NCBI GenBank assembly: GCA_964652155.1
Contig: CAZZBK010000012.1
Span: forward strand, 3,922 to 67,921
Reading direction: 5' to 3'
Source: CAZZBK01 sp964652155
Lineage (GTDB): Bacteria; Planctomycetota; Planctomycetia; Pirellulales; PNKZ01
Length of the DNA stretch: 64,000 nucleotides
The position numbers and the translations under genes were made by a program. The notes beneath the pieces were generated by a model. That model was not told where the DNA came from, did no database searches, and saw only the letters and a list, made by a program, of their open reading frames with translations. Position 1 is the stretch's first letter; every line of letters begins with the position of its first letter. Shown piece by piece: positions 54,177 through 62,842 of the stretch.

Positions 54177-55457
54177 TTATCCGTGCAGCTGATACCGCAC
54201 GCGGCCATCGACGATCGTGTGCGTGGCGCGGCCGCGCAGCGTCCAGCCCGTGAACGGCGTGTTCTTGCTCTTCGAGCGCATCTCGGCGGCGCTTAACTGA
54301 TACGGAGTCGTCGGGTCGATCACCGTCACGTCGGCCGCTGCGCCGACCAGCAGCGTCCCCTTGTTCACGCCCATGATCCGGGCCGGATTGATCGTCAGCT
54401 TTTCGATCGCCTGCGACCAGGTGAGGTGCCCGGGCTCGATGAGCTGCGTCACGACCAGCCCGAGCGCGGTCTCCAAGCCCGTGATGCCGAACGGCGCGAG
54501 GTCAAACTCCTGCATTTTCTTCTCGGCCGCATGCGGCGCGTGATCGGTGCAGATGCAGTCGATTGTCCCGTCTTTCAAACCGGCGATGCACGCTTCAACA
54601 TCCTGCTGGCTGCGTAGCGGCGGGCTCATCTTGTAGTTCGAGTCGAACGTCCGCAGGCACTCATCCGTGAGGGTGAAGTGATGCGTGCAGACCTCGGTCG
54701 TCACCCGAACGTGGCGACGCTTGGCGCGGCGGATTAGCTCGATGCTCCCGGCCGTCGAGACATGCAGCACATGAATATGCCCCCCCGTAAGCTCCGAGAG
54801 GATAATGTCACGGCCGACCATCACATCCTCGGCGGCCGCAGGCATGCCGGGCAAGCCGAGAATCATCGACACCTTGCCTTCGTGCATCACGCCGCCGACG
54901 GTCAACTCCTTGACCTCTTCGTGATTCATGATCGGCCGGCCGAACATCTTCGAGTACTCGAACGCTCGGCGCATGAGCTCGGCGTTGTACACCGGCGCGC
55001 CGTCGTCGCTAAACCCAATGACGCCAGCCTCGACGAGTTGTCCAAGCTCGGCCAACTCTTTCCCTTCGCGATTTTTACTCACGCAGGCGATCACGTAGAC
55101 GTGGCAGTTGTCGGCCTTGACGGCCTGTTGGCGGATGAACTCAACCGTGGCCTGGGTGTCGATCGGCGGCTCGGTGTTGGGCATGCAGGCGACGGCCGTA
55201 AAGCCACCGGCGACTGCGGCCGCCGTCCCCGTGGCAATCGTTTCGTCCTCTTCGCGCCCCGGCTCTCGCAGATGGACATGCATGTCGATCAGCCCCGGCG
55301 AGACGATCTTGCCCGTGCAGTCGATCACCGTGTCGTCGCCGCGCGGCGGACAATCGAAGCCGGCGATGCGACCATCCTCGATCCGCACGTTCGTGACACG
55401 ATCCATTTGTTGGCTGGGATCGATGACCCGGCCTCCGACCAAAGTCAGTCCGCTCAT
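54177..55457 (-). CDS. pyrC: Dihydroorotase
   Basis: The 426-residue protein is a type I dihydroorotase. The metal motif is DMHVHLREPG (H60, H62), with CMPNTEPPID, HVLHVSTAGS, TTEVCTHHFTL and CTDHAPHA completing the active site. It closes carbamoyl-aspartate to dihydroorotate in pyrimidine synthesis. Its ATG overlaps the stop of pyrB by 4 bases, so the two are co-translated. Confidence 0.95.
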   Translation of the reverse strand: MSGLTLVGGRVIDPSQQMDRVTNVRIEDGRIAGFDCPPRGDDTVIDCTGKIVSPGLIDMHVHLREPGREEDETIATGTAAAVAGGFTAVACMPNTEPPIDTQATVEFIRQQAVKADNCHVYVIACVSKNREGKELAELGQLVEAGVIGFSDDGAPVYNAELMRRAFEYSKMFGRPIMNHEEVKELTVGGVMHEGKVSMILGLPGMPAAAEDVMVGRDIILSELTGGHIHVLHVSTAGSIELIRRAKRRHVRVTTEVCTHHFTLTDECLRTFDSNYKMSPPLRSQQDVEACIAGLKDGTIDCICTDHAPHAAEKKMQEFDLAPFGITGLETALGLVVTQLIEPGHLTWSQAIEKLTINPARIMGVNKGTLLVGAAADVTVIDPTTPYQLSAAEMRSKSKNTPFTGWTLRGRATHTIVDGRVRYQLHG

Positions 55458-56425
55458 GATGACGCTCCTTCGCGCGGACCGCAGATCAGCCAGAGCACGG
55501 CCATCCGCACCGCCAAGCCGTTGGATACTTGACCAAGAATCAGTGAGTGCGGGCCGTCGGCCACTTCCGGGGTGACCTCGACGCCACGGTTAATCGGCCC
55601 GGGAGCCAGGATCAGAATATCGTCCTTCGCCTTGGCGATCCGCTCCTTGTTCATCGCATAGAGCAGCGCGTACTCACGCACCGACGGGAACGGTCGCGTC
55701 GCCTGACGCTCGAACTGAATGCGCAACAAATTCAGCACGTCGCAACGCGGCAGGATCTCGTCTAGATTGTGCGACACTTCGACCCCCAACTCAGTCCATT
55801 GCTGTGAGACGAGTGTCGAGGGGCCGCAAAGGATCACGTGCGCGCCGAGCTTTTGCAGCCCCCAAATGTTCGAGCGAGCCGTGCGACTGTGGGCAATATC
55901 GCCGACCAGAGCAACCGTCAGGCCTTGCAAGCTCTTCCGCTGCTCGCGAATCGTCAGGATATCGAGCAGTCCTTGCGTCGGGTGCTCGTGGGGGCCATCG
56001 CCGGCATTGATCACCGAACAGTCGAGGTTCTGCGCGAGCAATTGAGGCACGCCGGGCGTGCGATGACGCACCACGACCACATCGACCCCCATCGCCTCAA
56101 TGTTCTTGGCCGTGTCGATCAGGGTCTCCCCCTTCGACATGCTGCTGCTACCGGAGGCGAAGTCGAAAGCGTCAGCCCCCAGCCGACGCGCGGCCAGCGA
56201 GAAACTTGTCCGTGTGCGAGTCGAGTTCTCGAAGAACAAGTTCGACAGGGTCTTGCCCGCCAACTTGATGAGCTTTTTGCGGCAGCCGTCGGTCTGCCGT
56301 TTGAACGCCTCGGCCGTATCGAGGATCAGCGTGATCTCGTCGGCCGAAAGGTCTTCGAGTCCGAGCAAGTGGCGTCGCGTCCACTGCGGCATAACCCGAT
56401 CGAGGTCGCAAGTTTCGATGCTCAT
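55454..56425 (-). CDS. pyrB: Aspartate carbamoyltransferase, catalytic chain
   Basis: The 323-residue protein has the carbamoyl-phosphate motif STRTRTSF (68-75), the SMSKGETLIDTAKN loop and HPTQGLLDILT. It joins carbamoyl phosphate and aspartate, the first committed step of pyrimidine synthesis. No regulatory pyrI follows; pyrC is next, as in the noncomplexed or PyrB-PyrC-associated forms. No attenuator or PyrR-type leader was recognised upstream, where a long inverted repeat lies. Confidence 0.95.
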   Translation of the reverse strand: MSIETCDLDRVMPQWTRRHLLGLEDLSADEITLILDTAEAFKRQTDGCRKKLIKLAGKTLSNLFFENSTRTRTSFSLAARRLGADAFDFASGSSSMSKGETLIDTAKNIEAMGVDVVVVRHRTPGVPQLLAQNLDCSVINAGDGPHEHPTQGLLDILTIREQRKSLQGLTVALVGDIAHSRTARSNIWGLQKLGAHVILCGPSTLVSQQWTELGVEVSHNLDEILPRCDVLNLLRIQFERQATRPFPSVREYALLYAMNKERIAKAKDDILILAPGPINRGVEVTPEVADGPHSLILGQVSNGLAVRMAVLWLICGPREGASS

Positions 56426-56526
56426 GGATGTTCGGCGGAAGAAAAGCCAGAATCGGGTGACAAACTAGCGAGATTCTAGCAATCCACGGCCTGCTCGCAA
56501 GGACACACATTGGGCAAATGCAGTAT

Positions 56527-56702
56527 GGAACCACAGATGAACACGGATGAACACAGATGAGGAGGAGAAGAGATTAGGGGTGAGGGGCTAGCTCAAGAGA
56601 ATTTAGCTGAAGCGAGATAACATTGTTCTACACAAGTCTCTAGCCCAGCCTCTCTAGCCGCTTACATTCCATCTGCGTTCATCCGTGTTCATCTGTGGTT
56701 CC
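56527..56702. repeat. Long inverted repeat between pyrB and rtcB
   Basis: The 33-base arms at 56527-56559 and 56670-56702 are complementary except for one base (they begin GGAACCACAGATGAACACGG on the outer side). About 110 bases of AT-richer sequence lie between them, including GGGGCTAG and CTAGCCC that could pair too. The arms match a dispersed intergenic repeat type (CACAGATGAACACGGATGA) that I recall from various bacterial genomes; that recollection is not checked. No open frame lies inside. Confidence 0.7.
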
Positions 56703-56710
56703 CTTTGCTT

Positions 56711-58111
56711 TTAATCCTCCGCCTTACTTCCGTCGCCGCACATTTTGACGATCCGCGGGTCGAAGCGTGCGAGCACCTCGACAAGCTCGGTTTGCTCGGC
56801 AATCACGTCATCGATGTTCTTGTAGACGTAAGGGACCTCGTCGGCGCCAGCACTCAAGACGTGCACGCCTCGCTTTTCCAGGTCGCGTTGCACGGCCTTC
56901 CAGGTGAACTTGCCCAACGCGGCGGTGCGCGACATGAGCCGACCGGCGCCGTGTGACGCGCTGTGCAGGCTCTCCGCGTTCCCCTTGCCTCGCACGACGT
57001 AGGCCGGTGTCGCCATCGAGCCGGGGATCACGCCCAATGCGCCGGGCCCGGCGGGCGTGGCTCCCTTTCGATGCACGATGACCTCGCGACCGTTGTGCTG
57101 CTCCTTCCAGGCGAAGTTGTGATGATTTTCGATCCCCGCGATGATCCGTCCGCCGAGCAGTTTGCTAACCTGTCGATGGATCACATCATGGTTGGCAGCC
57201 GCGTAGTCCCCCATCAAATTCATCGCGGCCCAGTATTCCTGTCCCGCCTCGCTATCGAGATCGAGCCAGGCCAGCCGACCGAAATGCTGCTCATGTTTGC
57301 TGAGCCGCGATTGGGCGATCGCGCTGTAGGTCGAGCAGACCGAGGCTCCCACGCCGCGGCTGCCACTGTGACTCAGCAGCGCCACGTACTCGCCCGGCTC
57401 CAAGTCAATGTCGCTCTGCCGCTCACCAAGCGTCAACACGCCGAACTCGACAAAGTGATTGCCCGAGCCACTCGTGCCGAGTTGCTTCCAGGCCTTGGCT
57501 TTGTTTTCACGCGTGATGCGCGAGACGCTCCAGTCGGCGTCCATCACCGGATGATCGTGGGGCGTATCGTAGGCCACGCCCACGCCAAATCGTGTGCCCC
57601 GTTCGAGCGCGTCGCGGAACGGCTCGAAGTGTTTGCGCTGCTCCAATCGCTGCACGGGAACGTCAAGCACCGAGAGCTTCATGCGGCAAGCGATGTCGAC
57701 TCCGACGGCGTACGGGACCACGGCGTTGTCGAGCGCGAGCACCCCGCCGATCGGCAGGCCGTAGCCCACGTGCGCGTCGGGCATCAGCGCCGCCCCCACG
57801 GCGCGGGGCAACTCGCAGGCCTGACGCATCTGGGCATGCGACGCCTCGTCGATGTGCCGCGCGCCCCAAGTACGGTAGACGAGTGGCTCGGTTCGCTTGA
57901 CAGACAATTCGGGCGAGAGGAGTTCGCGAGCCAATTCGCCAAAATGCCCGTCATTCTCAAACGACGATGGATTCGCCAGCACCTCGGCGATCTGCTGCCG
58001 CATATCGCGACCCCGCGATGCGCCTTGCGCGCAGGCCGCTTGAATGCCGCGAATGGCGGCCGCGCAGCAGCTTTCGGGCACTCCGAGCTTAACAAGTTGC
58101 CGCGCGTTCAT
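56711..58111 (-). CDS. rtcB: RNA-splicing ligase RtcB
   Basis: The 466-residue protein matches RtcB throughout: LMPDAHVGYGLPIGGVLAL, the metal-binding VGVDIACRM, GSGNHFVEFG, HSGSRGVG, NHDVIHRQV and the guanylylation region near HSASHGAGRLMSR. It joins RNA 2',3'-cyclic phosphate or 3'-phosphate ends to 5'-OH ends with GTP and Mn. It lies 9 bases after bioD on the same strand and may be co-transcribed with it. No archease or RtcA gene is present nearby. Confidence 0.95.
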   Translation of the reverse strand: MNARQLVKLGVPESCCAAAIRGIQAACAQGASRGRDMRQQIAEVLANPSSFENDGHFGELARELLSPELSVKRTEPLVYRTWGARHIDEASHAQMRQACELPRAVGAALMPDAHVGYGLPIGGVLALDNAVVPYAVGVDIACRMKLSVLDVPVQRLEQRKHFEPFRDALERGTRFGVGVAYDTPHDHPVMDADWSVSRITRENKAKAWKQLGTSGSGNHFVEFGVLTLGERQSDIDLEPGEYVALLSHSGSRGVGASVCSTYSAIAQSRLSKHEQHFGRLAWLDLDSEAGQEYWAAMNLMGDYAAANHDVIHRQVSKLLGGRIIAGIENHHNFAWKEQHNGREVIVHRKGATPAGPGALGVIPGSMATPAYVVRGKGNAESLHSASHGAGRLMSRTAALGKFTWKAVQRDLEKRGVHVLSAGADEVPYVYKNIDDVIAEQTELVEVLARFDPRIVKMCGDGSKAED

Positions 58112-58120
58112 GTGTTGGCT

Positions 58121-58777
58121 TTAATCCATCCAGGCGGTGTCGAGTGTCGTTGCGCCGTAAGGGAGTTCGATCACCTTCACGTCGGTGCGGCGGCGCAATT
58201 CGGCAGCATTGGTCGTTACGCTTTCATCGTGTTCCAAGTCAGCTTGATTCAAGATCACCGCCGCCACGTCGACGCCGCCGCGATACGTTCGCGCGGCGTG
58301 CAACGTGAGCAGCGTGTGGTTGAGCGTTCCCAGGGCATTGCGGGCGACGATCACGAGCGGCAGCTTGAAATCCACGGCTAGGTCGGCGACCGTCGACCGC
58401 TCGCTCACCGGTGAGAACCAACCGCCAGCCCCCTCGACGATCAACGTCTCGCACCGTTCGCGCCAGTAGTCGAGCCCGCTGCGCAACAGCCGATCGTCGA
58501 CCGTGGTCCCCGCCAGTTGCGCGGCCACCGGCGGAGCGAGTGACGCCGCGAAGCGTTGTGGGCAAACGCGGTCTCGATCTCCGAACTGTCCGGCAGCTCG
58601 CCACAGCGTATCGGCGTCGTCGCTCGTCCATCGCTCGGAGAGCCAATAACAACCGCTGGCCACGGGCTTGTACACGCCCACGCGGCGTCCCTGCTCGACA
58701 AGTTGTCGCGCCAGCAGAGCCGCCACGAACGTTTTGCCTACTCCGGTATCGGTGCCAATCACAAACCAGCCATTCAT
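58121..58777 (-). CDS. bioD: Dethiobiotin synthetase
   Basis: From the ATG at 58777 the protein has 218 residues. The P-loop is GTDTGVGKT (8-16), followed by YKPVASG, VEGAGGWFSPV and a C-terminal block with the ATP-binding RNALGTLNHTLLT. It forms the ureido ring of dethiobiotin in biotin synthesis. No other bio genes are adjacent in the window. GGGA lies 7 bases before this ATG; another ATG at 58783 is also possible. Confidence 0.93.
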   Translation of the reverse strand: MNGWFVIGTDTGVGKTFVAALLARQLVEQGRRVGVYKPVASGCYWLSERWTSDDADTLWRAAGQFGDRDRVCPQRFAASLAPPVAAQLAGTTVDDRLLRSGLDYWRERCETLIVEGAGGWFSPVSERSTVADLAVDFKLPLVIVARNALGTLNHTLLTLHAARTYRGGVDVAAVILNQADLEHDESVTTNAAELRRRTDVKVIELPYGATTLDTAWMD

Positions 58778-58926
58778 GGTCATTTCCCAACAAGTGTAAC
58801 GACACAGACCGAGCCAACATTGTTCACCCGCAGGGGGCGCATGTCCATCGCGGCTTCCGCTCTTGGGCATTGTCGAGTACGATTCGAGGCGTGCGTTATT
58901 GAGCCAGCAACGCGCTCACGACCGGC

Positions 58927-59026
58927 NNNNNNNNNNNNNNNNNNNNNNNNNNNNNNNNNNNNNNNNNNNNNNNNNNNNNNNNNNNNNNNNNNNNNNNNNN
59001 NNNNNNNNNNNNNNNNNNNNNNNNNN
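58927..59026. other. Assembly gap (100 N)
   Basis: One hundred N between the divergent bioD and aguB genes. The seven bases GACCGGC occur at both edges (58920-58926 and 59027-59033). This is the usual mark of a scaffold join of unknown length. Confidence 0.95.
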
Positions 59027-59055
59027 GACCGGCTAAGGATGATGGAGTTGACGGT

Positions 59056-59922
59056 ATGAGTGGTGTCACGATCGGTCTGGTGCAAATGACCTGCACCGCG
59101 GCCAAACAACCGAACATCGACAAGGCGGTGGCCCGGATCGGCGAGGCGGCCGCCGCCGGAGCGCAGGTCATCTGCCTGCAAGAGTTGTTCGCGGGGCATT
59201 ACCCGGCCCAGGAAGAAGACTTCCGGCGGTTCGACGAGGCGGAGCCGATCCCCGGTCCGACGAGTGACGCGATCGCCGCGGCGGCCAAGCAACACCAGGT
59301 CGTCGTGGTGGGCTCGTTCTTCGAGCGCCGCGCGCCCGGCGTCTATCACAACACAGCGGTCGTGTTCGACGTCGACGGCTCACAGGCCGGCATCTATCGC
59401 AAGATGCACATTCCGGACGACCCCCATTACTACGAAAAGTTCTTTTTTACCCCCGGCGACTTGGGCTTCAAAGCGATCGACACCCATTATGGCCGCATCG
59501 GCGTGCTCGTCTGTTGGGACCAGTGGTATCCCGAGGCGGCCCGGCTCACCGCGATGCACGGGGCGCAAATCCTCTTTTACCCCACGGCCATCGGTTGGCA
59601 AGCTCACGAAAAGGCGCAGTTCGGCCCCTCGCAGCATGACGCCTGGGAGACGATGATGCGCAGCCACGCGATCGCCAACGGTCTGTTTGTCGTTGCCGTG
59701 AACCGAACCGGCCTGGAGTCGAATATCGAGTTCTGGGGCGCGTCGTTCGTGGCTGACCCCAACGGGCAACTGCTGGCCCGAGCGAGTCATGACCGCGAAG
59801 AGACGCTGCTGGTCGAGTGCGAATTGGGTCAGATCGACTCAGTGCGAACGCATTGGCCATTTTTTCGCGATCGGCGTGTCGACGCGTATGGCGATTTAAC
59901 GAAGCGCTGGCTCACCACCTAA
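59056..59922 (+). CDS. aguB: N-carbamoylputrescine amidase
   Basis: The 288-residue nitrilase-family protein has the Glu-Lys-Cys triad E43 (LQELF), K116 (YRKMHIPDD) and C153 (VCWDQWYPE). The HIPDDPHYYEKFFFTPGD block is specific to this subfamily. It hydrolyses N-carbamoylputrescine to putrescine, ammonia and CO2. The next gene is agmatine deiminase, which makes its substrate, so the pair is functionally coherent although separated by an inverted repeat. Confidence 0.93.
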   Translation: MSGVTIGLVQMTCTAAKQPNIDKAVARIGEAAAAGAQVICLQELFAGHYPAQEEDFRRFDEAEPIPGPTSDAIAAAAKQHQVVVVGSFFERRAPGVYHNTAVVFDVDGSQAGIYRKMHIPDDPHYYEKFFFTPGDLGFKAIDTHYGRIGVLVCWDQWYPEAARLTAMHGAQILFYPTAIGWQAHEKAQFGPSQHDAWETMMRSHAIANGLFVVAVNRTGLESNIEFWGASFVADPNGQLLARASHDREETLLVECELGQIDSVRTHWPFFRDRRVDAYGDLTKRWLTT

Positions 59923-60023
59923 GAGCGTTGAACAACATGGCTGGGGACTGTCCCATTTTTTTGAATGTTCCCCGAGAAACATGGGACTGTCCCCCTCTCG
60001 GTTGCCATTTTGTTCAACGCTCT
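59922..60023. repeat. Inverted repeat between aguB and aguA
   Basis: The arms 59922-59940 and 60005-60023 are 19 bases long and complementary except for one base (outer sequence AGAGCGTTGAACAA). Inside is a second near-palindrome pair, GGGGACTGTCCCAT (59943-59956) and ATGGGACTGTCCCC (59981-59994), one mismatch. The repeat starts at the last base of aguB and ends 23 bases before aguA. It could fold into a large hairpin in the mRNA. Confidence 0.75.
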
Positions 60024-60046
60024 CAGCCGCCAGAAAGGATCGGGCG

Positions 60047-61096
60047 ATGAGTGTGCCCCCATTTTCGCTCGCCGACACGCCTGTGACACACGGCTACCGA
60101 ATGCCTGCCGAGTGGGAGCCGCATGCCGCCACCTGGCTCTCATGGCCCCACCGCGAACAGACTTGGCCCGGTCATATGCAGCCGATCCCTCACGTCTGGG
60201 CAGCTCTAGCCCGCACGCTCAGCGCGTTTGAACCGGTCCATATTCTGGTCAGCGAATGCGTTCGCGCCGAGGCCGAGTCGCTCGTGGGTCATGTGGCCGG
60301 CGTACATTTACACGCCCAAGAAACAAACGACGCCTGGATGCGCGATCATGGGCCAGTGTTTCTGGTCGGGCCCGCTGGCGCGTCCCCCGCACTCGTCAAC
60401 TGGGACTTTAATTCCTGGGGGGGCAAATACCTCCCTTACGATGCCGACAACGCCGTGCCTACGTTCATCACCGAGTTGCTCGGCTATCGCCGCTACGATC
60501 CGCACATCATCTTAGAAGGGGGCTCGATCGACGTGAACGGTCGCGGCTCGCTCCTTACCAGCGAGGTGTGTCTGCTCAACTCGAATCGCAACCCGCGGCT
60601 TGGTCGCGGCGAGATCGAAGCGAGCTTGCACGCCTACACGGCCGCTCGCAACGTGATCTGGCTCGGCGAGGGTATTGCCGGTGACGATACCGATGGACAC
60701 ATCGACGAGTTGGCGCGGTTCGTTTCGCCGCGCGTGGTCGTGGCTGCGGTCGAGCAAGACCCAGCCGATGTCAACTACGCTCCGCTGCAAGACAACCTGC
60801 GGCGTTTGCAACTCGCCCGTGACGAAGAAGGCCGCCCGTTCGAGATCATCCCACTGGTCATCCCGAGCCACTACGAAGTACATGGCGTGCGGGTGCCGGC
60901 AAGCTACTGCAATTTTTATATCGCCAACGGCGTGCTGATTGTGCCACAATTTGGAGTCGCGATCGACTCGGTCGCGTTGGAGACGCTCGGCCGTTGCTTT
61001 GCAGAGCGGCACGTGGTGGGTCTCGACGCGCGCGACCTAATCTTCGGCCGCGGCGCGTATCACTGCATCACCCAGCAGCAACCGCGTCTCGCGTGA
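60047..61096 (+). CDS. aguA: Agmatine deiminase
   Basis: The ATG at 60047 follows AAAGGA with 7-8 bases of spacing, giving 349 residues. The family landmarks are MPAEWEPHAATWLSWP, the DAWMRDHGPVFLV block, EGGSIDVNGRG, DDTDGHIDELARFV and the catalytic-cysteine block GAYHCITQQQP with Cys340. The usual GGGNIHC is here GRGAYHC, a modest change. It converts agmatine to N-carbamoylputrescine and ammonia in the arginine-decarboxylase route to putrescine. Confidence 0.92.
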   Translation: MSVPPFSLADTPVTHGYRMPAEWEPHAATWLSWPHREQTWPGHMQPIPHVWAALARTLSAFEPVHILVSECVRAEAESLVGHVAGVHLHAQETNDAWMRDHGPVFLVGPAGASPALVNWDFNSWGGKYLPYDADNAVPTFITELLGYRRYDPHIILEGGSIDVNGRGSLLTSEVCLLNSNRNPRLGRGEIEASLHAYTAARNVIWLGEGIAGDDTDGHIDELARFVSPRVVVAAVEQDPADVNYAPLQDNLRRLQLARDEEGRPFEIIPLVIPSHYEVHGVRVPASYCNFYIANGVLIVPQFGVAIDSVALETLGRCFAERHVVGLDARDLIFGRGAYHCITQQQPRLA

Positions 61097-61219
61097 GTGA
61101 GCTCAGGAACATCTCCTCCGCAGTTTTAGGGCCGATCGGGACACGCTTAACCCCCCCACCTATTTGCAGTATAATGGGCAGGGTTTCTGTCTGTTTGACA
61201 AGCGCAGGGGTCTCCGGTC

Positions 61220-61534
61220 ATGTCGAGTGTCGAAGGACGCGGTGGGGCGTCGCCGGCCACATCAGTCGAAAAGTTTTTAGACTTACTCGAATCCACTCAG
61301 CTCATTGATTCGGCGGCGCTTCGTGCTCTGCGTCAGACCTACACGGGCCAGCGATTAGCCGACGACGCGCAGGGGCTTGCCCGCGATTTGGTCGCGCGCA
61401 ACGTGCTGACCAAGCACCAGGCGGCGCTGCTCTATCAGAACAAGCTCAAGGGGCTGTTTATCGGCCCCTATAAGGTTCTCGACCGGATCGGCTCGGGTGG
61501 CATGGGCATCATAGTAACTCGTCCGGCTGCCTGA
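61220..61534 (+). pseudogene. 5' remnant of a Ser/Thr protein kinase gene
   Basis: The frame starts at a clear ATG (AGGGG upstream) and encodes an N-terminal region typical of planctomycete kinases (SVEKFLDLLE, DLVARNVLTKHQAALLYQNK) running into the glycine loop GPYKVLDRIGSGGMG at residues 82-96. Directly after 61507 the similarity stops, and eight foreign codons (IIVTRPAA) lead to a stop. All catalytic kinase parts are missing. The break is next to the retroelement, so an insertion or rearrangement there is the likely cause. Confidence 0.75.
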
Positions 61535-61559
61535 GGTCGTCGCTCGCCCAAAATATAAT

Positions 61560-61600
61560 GCCGCGTGGAGCGTTCGCTCTCGCTACCAGCACCACGCGGC
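61560..61600. promoter_or_regulatory. Hairpin downstream of the DGR template repeat
   Basis: GCCGCGTGG (61560-61568) pairs perfectly with CCACGCGGC (61592-61600), and an inner AGCG/CGCT pair (61569-61572 with 61581-61584) extends it. On the coding strand of the element it lies about 100 bases after the template repeat. It may end or stabilise the template RNA. Confidence 0.5.
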
Positions 61601-61699
61601 GACGTGAACATTTCGCCCGTCAGCAATCGTTTGACCATCGCCAACGGGACCGGAAAACGGCCGGTTCGGTCGAGCTTGGCATCCACCATGCTCGCGGAG

Positions 61700-61827
61700 C
61701 TAAGGGCAGGTCGAAAGCCACGGTTGTTGTTGCGGTTCGACGGGGTGTTGTTGTTCCGGTACGACGACCGGCTGTTGGCGGGCATGTTGTTCCAACTGCC
61801 GCCCCGATTCACCCGGTTCGAGGCCCT
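61700..61827 (-). repeat. DGR template repeat (TR)
   Basis: This 128-base segment is nearly the same as 63489-63617 in the target gene. Read on the minus strand it contains runs of AAC codons (for example AACAACAACACC, and AACAACAAC before CGTGGC), the design that lets adenine changes give many amino acids. In the core 61721-61827, 14 of 30 adenines (coding strand) differ from the VR and none of the other 77 bases do. It lies directly after the RT gene on the same strand. Confidence 0.93.
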
Positions 61828-61834
61828 AGGCCGC

Positions 61835-62842
61835 TCACCATGATTCTTTTAACACGGCGGAACGAAAACGCCAACTCCGCGTCTCCGCCGCCCGGGTGAA
61901 GGCCATCAGGGAATCGCCGCGTCGTTGCAATTCGGCTTCCGTGATTTGGCCGCGTGCGAAGTCTGTCTCGATGGCTGCCAGTCGCCGCTTGAAGCGAACG
62001 CGACTGCGGCGGCTCAACGTGACGTGTTGGCGGAAAATGCGGCACCCCAGAAAGTCCACGCCAAACGTGGTTCGGTTGATGTAAGGCTGTGGCTTCAACT
62101 CCAGCTTTAGTTCCGCAGAGACGAACGAGGTAATCTCGCTCAGCATCCCCTGGAGTTCGCGGGGCGAGTCTCCCCAAATAAGCATGTCATCCATATAACG
62201 CAGATAAGCGGTCGCTCGCAACCGTTCTTTGACGAACCGATCCAGCCATCCCAAATAAAAGTTTGCAAAGTGCTGCGATGTCAAACTTCCGATCGGCAAG
62301 CCGCGTCCCGATTCAGCAGCCGCTGGATTGCAAGCGATGACCGCATCAAACAGCCGCAGTAGTCGCCGGTCCTTGAATACCCGAGCGAGCTTCGTTCGCA
62401 GCACCTCATGATGAATGCTGTTAAAATACTTGCGGATGTCCAGTTTCAAAAAGAAGCCGAAACGCCCCGATAATTCCGCCGCACGGCGGACGGCGGCAAC
62501 TCGTCCCTTGCCATGACGGCACGCATAGGTGTCGAAGATCAACCAGTTTTCAAAAACCGGCTCGCAGACGTTGATGATGGCGTGATGGAGAACCCGTTCG
62601 CGGAAACAGGGAGCAGTAATCAATCGTTCTTTGGGATCGAAAACGGTAAACTGCCGGGCATCACCCAGTCGGATTGTCCCGTTCTCTACTTCGGACGCCA
62701 ACGCCGCCAGGTTCACGTCCACATTTTGGGCGAACAAGCGGGCGTCGGCCCGGTCGCGTTTTCCACGCATGGCCTTGTAAAACGCCAGCCGCAGATTGTC
62801 CCGCGACAAGATCGGCTCAAACAGTTGGCCCACTCGCTTCAT
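61835..62842 (-). CDS. DGR reverse transcriptase
   Basis: From the ATG at 62842 (GGAAGAG upstream) the protein has 335 residues. RT motifs are in order: LDIRKYFNSI with D135, then GLPIGSLTSQHFANFYL at 181-197, and YMDD at 216-219, followed by LKLELKPQ and FLGCRI. The Ser-Gln in place of Ser-Pro in the fourth motif is the mark of DGR reverse transcriptases; group II intron RTs have QGxxxSP. No intron maturase or endonuclease domain follows. It copies the template repeat RNA with errors at adenines. It overlaps the HRDC gene by 26 bases. Confidence 0.95.
   Translation of the reverse strand: MKRVGQLFEPILSRDNLRLAFYKAMRGKRDRADARLFAQNVDVNLAALASEVENGTIRLGDARQFTVFDPKERLITAPCFRERVLHHAIINVCEPVFENWLIFDTYACRHGKGRVAAVRRAAELSGRFGFFLKLDIRKYFNSIHHEVLRTKLARVFKDRRLLRLFDAVIACNPAAAESGRGLPIGSLTSQHFANFYLGWLDRFVKERLRATAYLRYMDDMLIWGDSPRELQGMLSEITSFVSAELKLELKPQPYINRTTFGVDFLGCRIFRQHVTLSRRSRVRFKRRLAAIETDFARGQITEAELQRRGDSLMAFTRAAETRSWRFRSAVLKESW

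Noticed and set aside
56527..60023. The two inverted repeats as part of a CRISPR array
   Set aside because: There are only two-arm palindromes with different sequences, no regularly spaced direct repeats and no cas genes.
61468..61812. A 114-codon minus-strand frame starting with NRGGSWNN that looks like an FGE protein end
   Set aside because: This is the DGR template repeat read as protein, not a gene; it has no upstream FGE body and starts inside the repeat.
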